Positions 6,011 through 8,083 of a stretch of 8,083 bases of DNA are shown piece after piece. The DNA lies in the NCBI GenBank assembly GCA_959600065.1, contig CAUGKZ010000056.1, positions 1-8,083 on the forward strand, read 5' to 3'. How positions within the stretch are numbered: position 1 is the stretch's first letter; every line of letters begins with the position of its first letter. The notes under the pieces were generated by a model, which did not search any database, was not told where the DNA came from, and worked only from the letters and a program-made list of their open reading frames with translations. Origin of the DNA: an uncultured Kroppenstedtia sp. Lineage in GTDB: Bacteria > Bacillota > Bacilli > Thermoactinomycetales > DSM-45169. The position numbers were made by a program, and so were the translations under genes.

Positions 6011-6817
6011 ATGCAACGGATTGTGTCCATTTGTCCGAGCAACACTGAAATATTATGGGCACTCGGTCTCGGCAAAAATATCGTCGGTGTGGATGATTAC
6101 TCCGATTGGCCCGAGCCGGTACAACGATTGCCCCGGTTGGGCCCGGATCTTCAGATCGACATGGATCAACTTCAATCCCTGCAGCCGGATTGGGTGCTGG
6201 CATCTCTCAGTGTTCCCGGAATGGAAAAAAACATTGATTCTCTGCAACGAATCGGCATTCCCTTCATCGTGTTACACGCTGGTGGATTGGAGGATATCCC
6301 GCAAGATTTTATCCGCGTGGCCCGGCAGGCACAGATAGAAAAAAGAGGCAAGGAACTCGCTGAAGCTTTCCATACCAAACTGGAATCGATTCGCTCCCGG
6401 ATTCCCCGGGATCGCCCCTCCCCTCGCCTCTATTGGGAATGGTGGCCCAAACCGGTGTTTACACCCGCCAAAGAAAACTGGCTGACAGATGTCAGCCAGG
6501 TCGTGGGTGCGGTCAATGTGTTTGCAGATGAAGAAGGGCAGAACGTCCGCACAGACTGGCAGAGCGTAGCCGCCAGAGAGCCTGATTACACCCTAGCAGT
6601 CTGGACCGGAGTTCCCATCGAACGGGTCCGCAAAGAGAAAATTACTCACCGACAGGAGTGGAAGGGGCTCCCCTTTGCCCAGGAAGACCGAGTTCATATC
6701 CTGGAAGAAGGATGGTACTGCCGACCCTCTCACCGCATCTTAACCGGAATTGAACACCTGGCTCACCTCTTGTACCCAGACCTCTTCGCCCCGCCGGACC
6801 CTGACCACCCACTTTGA
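6011..6817 (+). CDS. Leaderless BtuF-like cobalamin-binding protein
   Basis: This 268-residue protein resembles the periplasmic-binding fold of vitamin B12 and siderophore ABC transporters (BtuF type). The N-terminal lobe starts directly at RIVSICPSNTEILWALGLG, the usual first strand and helix, followed by GVDDYSDWP (26-34), LPRLGPDLQIDMDQL (40-54) and LQPDWVLAS (57-65). The C-terminal lobe has RLYWEWWPKPVFTPAKENWL (139-158), then GAVNVFAD, EPDYTLAVWTG and a tail with SHRILTGIEHLAHLLYP. No signal peptide or lipobox precedes the fold, so the protein should be cytoplasmic, unlike true transporter subunits. No permease or ATPase gene is adjacent. The start ATG is certain: AGGGAGGTG ends five bases upstream. 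A strong terminator follows. A corrinoid-handling or sensing role is inference. Confidence 0.85.
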   Translation: MQRIVSICPSNTEILWALGLGKNIVGVDDYSDWPEPVQRLPRLGPDLQIDMDQLQSLQPDWVLASLSVPGMEKNIDSLQRIGIPFIVLHAGGLEDIPQDFIRVARQAQIEKRGKELAEAFHTKLESIRSRIPRDRPSPRLYWEWWPKPVFTPAKENWLTDVSQVVGAVNVFADEEGQNVRTDWQSVAAREPDYTLAVWTGVPIERVRKEKITHRQEWKGLPFAQEDRVHILEEGWYCRPSHRILTGIEHLAHLLYPDLFAPPDPDHPL

Positions 6818-6830
6818 AGAATTTCCGACC

Positions 6831-6876
6831 CAACCAAAAACCGCGCTTCCCTTGAAGGAAACGCGGTTTTTGGTTG
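6831..6876. terminator. Bidirectional terminator between the BtuF-like gene and yuiB
   Basis: A 15-bp perfect stem (6831-6845 with 6862-6876) contains an inner CTTCC/GGAA pairing. The five A and five T bases in the arms suit termination in both directions. It lies 14 bases after the BtuF-like stop and 8 bases past the yuiB stop. Confidence 0.88.
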
Positions 6877-6883
6877 TTCCACA

Positions 6884-7138
6884 CTAAAACATGCGATACC
6901 CTTTTTTCCTTAAATACCGGATCGTCAAACCTCCGCCGACACTGCCGAGCAATCCCACGGTCCGCATCAGATAGTCTCCACTCTTCAGGTGAAAAGTGAA
7001 CAGATAGTATCCCAAAAGCCCCAGGTACAGGATGAAAGGTAGCCAGGTGGTTTTTAAGATCATATTCAATATAAAGGAAATCCCAAACCCCAGGAACCCG
7101 AACAAGGGGACCCCGATGATATATTGGGGCAGGCTCAT
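6884..7138 (-). CDS. yuiB: YuiB-like small membrane protein
   Basis: This 84-residue protein has three hydrophobic segments (about 6-28, 32-48 and 57-75). Its ends match B. subtilis YuiB as I remember it: the start MSLPQ.II, the FGI.F.LNM segment, and the tail IRYLRKKGYRMF, close to IRLLRKSGYQMF. It is shorter than YuiB in the loop between helices 2 and 3. Function is unknown. GGAGG (7150-7154) is 11 bases from the chosen ATG and 8 from the in-frame GTG just before it (7139-7141), so one extra residue is possible. Upstream in-frame ATGs lie beside or before the ribosome site and are unlikely. yuiD lies 1.5 kb away; in B. subtilis the two are neighbours. Confidence 0.8.
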   Translation of the reverse strand: MSLPQYIIGVPLFGFLGFGISFILNMILKTTWLPFILYLGLLGYYLFTFHLKSGDYLMRTVGLLGSVGGGLTIRYLRKKGYRMF

Positions 7139-7195
7139 CACAGTCATCGCCTCCGCTAACCTCATCGTCACGTATTCGCGACTGATTCTCTGGAC

Positions 7196-7204
7196 ATTTT
7201 AACA
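7196..7204 (-). promoter_or_regulatory. Extended -10 promoter for yuiB
   Basis: The minus strand reads TGTTAAAAT here, an extended -10 (TGn plus TAAAAT). The expected -35 position is poor, as is common for extended -10 promoters. It would give a leader of about 50 bases. Confidence 0.45.
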
Positions 7205-7274
7205 CAGATCCAACCTCCATGCGACGAAGTGGTGAACAAGATGTGGCAGTCCGCCAACAATAGGCCACTTCCGT

Positions 7275-7303
7275 TTGCTACAGGAAAACCCATTGGATAC
7301 AAT
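7275..7303 (+). promoter_or_regulatory. Sigma-A promoter for the heme-protein gene
   Basis: TTGCTA (7275-7280) and TACAAT (7298-7303) are 17 bases apart. The transcript would start near 7310, about 30 bases before the ATG. Confidence 0.6.
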
Positions 7304-7338
7304 GAGAAGTGGAAACCAGAGACAAGGAGGACTGTCAG

Positions 7339-8083
7339 ATGCGTCCACAAAGCGGAGGAAGACCTCCGATGAGTCGTCCCGGCCAAGCTGCCGGTGAAAC
7401 CGCCCCCAGCGGTCAGAAGAAAAAACTGCCGACCCAATTTGTCAACTTTGTTTTCTTTAAAGTAGATCCTGCTTGGCGCCGTTTGAGCTCCGAAGAGCAG
7501 GAAGAGGGAAAACAAGAATTCGCTTCCGTTGTGAAGGAATACCAAGACAACGGAGTTATGGTTCACTCTTATTCCATGGTTGGGATTCGATCCGACGCTG
7601 ATTTCATGTTATGGCGGATCGCCAAAACTGTGGAGCAGTTCCAAGAAATGATGACCCGGCTCCTTCACACTGGGCTCGGTAAATATCTCCAGATCACCTA
7701 TTCCTACCTCTCCTTCACCAAACGGAGCATGTATGTGGATAAAATGGATCCGGAGCACCAAAATCCCCGGATGTACATCATTCCCGGAATGAAGAAATAT
7801 CTTTTTATTTACCCCTTCATCAAAACCCGGGACTGGTACCAGTTGTCGTATCCAGCCCGCCAAGGGATGATGGACGAACACATTCAAGTGGGAAGCAAAT
7901 ATCCCTCGGTGAAGCTGAACACAACCTATAGTTTCGGCATTGACGACCAGGAGTTTGTGGTCGCCTTCGAAACCGACGAGGTCACCGATTTTTCTCTGCT
8001 CGTGCAGGATCTTCGCGAGACAGATGCCTGCCGCTACACCCTCCGGGATGTGCCCATGTTCACATGTATCCATCACTCGGAGA
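7339..8083 (+). CDS. Chlorite-dismutase/ChdC (HemQ) family heme protein, 3' end cut off
   Basis: 248 codons lie in the window and the frame runs off the edge; family length suggests few residues are missing. The first 30 residues are a Pro/Gly/Lys-rich tail (MRPQSGGRPPMSRPG). The dimeric ferredoxin-like fold of the Cld superfamily follows: FVNFVFFKVDPAWRRL (34-49), VHSYSMVGIRSDADFMLWRI (75-94), YSYLSFTKRSMYV (121-133). By alignment to coproheme decarboxylases, the catalytic Tyr and Lys are Y158 and K162 (IYPFIK) and the proximal heme ligand is H181 (MMDEHIQVG), all present. The stretch VKLNTTYSFGIDDQEFVVAF (191-210) puts Leu193/Asn194 where Bacillota ChdC has the distal Gln. The role is probably coproheme-to-heme b conversion in the cytoplasm, but a different peroxidase-like role cannot be excluded. 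AAGGAGG (7324-7330) lies eight bases before the ATG. No other heme gene is in view. Confidence 0.9.
   Translation, partial: MRPQSGGRPPMSRPGQAAGETAPSGQKKKLPTQFVNFVFFKVDPAWRRLSSEEQEEGKQEFASVVKEYQDNGVMVHSYSMVGIRSDADFMLWRIAKTVEQFQEMMTRLLHTGLGKYLQITYSYLSFTKRSMYVDKMDPEHQNPRMYIIPGMKKYLFIYPFIKTRDWYQLSYPARQGMMDEHIQVGSKYPSVKLNTTYSFGIDDQEFVVAFETDEVTDFSLLVQDLRETDACRYTLRDVPMFTCIHHSE

Noticed and set aside
6642..7268. 208-codon minus-strand frame
   Set aside because: It overlaps yuiB, the bidirectional terminator and the BtuF-like gene in other frames; low-quality shadow.
7168..8076. Minus-strand frames of 132 and 155 codons
   Set aside because: They are antisense to the heme-protein frame, which has a promoter, ribosome site and family motifs but runs off the window end.

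Overview
The window looks like ordinary chromosomal DNA of a spore-former-type Bacillota (class Bacilli). Most genes have strong AGGAGG-like Shine-Dalgarno sites. GTG or TTG starts occur. Intrinsic terminators with T-tracts lie between most genes. The protein families (YitT, YuiD, YuiB, the Bacillota type of chlorite-dismutase/coproheme-decarboxylase protein) are typical of Bacilli. The fairly balanced base composition and the overall flavour of the proteins suggest the Thermoactinomycetaceae or a neighbouring family, but that family-level placement is inference. There is no rRNA, tRNA, CRISPR array, transposase or phage gene.

Layout, left to right. Bases 1-180 hold no gene I can support, only inverted repeats that might fold as RNA. 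A small glycine-zipper membrane protein is on the minus strand (234-425) with its terminator at about 178-213. A possible 45-codon ORF with a good ribosome site (546-683) precedes a sigma-A promoter and a YitT-family membrane protein (728-1582). YitT is tail-to-tail with a DUF4236 coiled-coil protein (1675-2787, minus), and the two share a perfect 19-bp terminator hairpin. Next on the minus strand comes a broken APS-kinase-like (CysC) gene (2948-3462), in pieces in three reading frames. It is followed by an intact metal-binding-type asparaginase II (3595-4620, minus). A compact divergent promoter region (4621-4882) separates the asparaginase from yuiD (4883-5371, plus). yuiD converges on a GNAT acetyltransferase (5387-5944, minus). 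Divergent from the acetyltransferase is a BtuF-like cobalamin-binding protein without signal peptide (6011-6817, plus). A shared 15-bp hairpin separates it from yuiB (6884-7138, minus). Divergent from yuiB is a chlorite-dismutase/ChdC-family heme protein (7339 to the window end, plus) whose last residues lie outside the window.

The genes do not form one pathway. Each is essentially its own transcription unit in alternating orientation. yuiB and yuiD occur close together in Bacillus subtilis (yuiA-yuiD), so their proximity here looks like an ancestral neighbourhood split by insertion of the acetyltransferase and BtuF-like genes. I found no convincing undescribed multi-gene system. The items most worth a second look are the decayed kinase, the small ORF before yitT, the mirror-image promoter pair before yuiD and the asparaginase, and the unusual distal-pocket residue in the heme protein.
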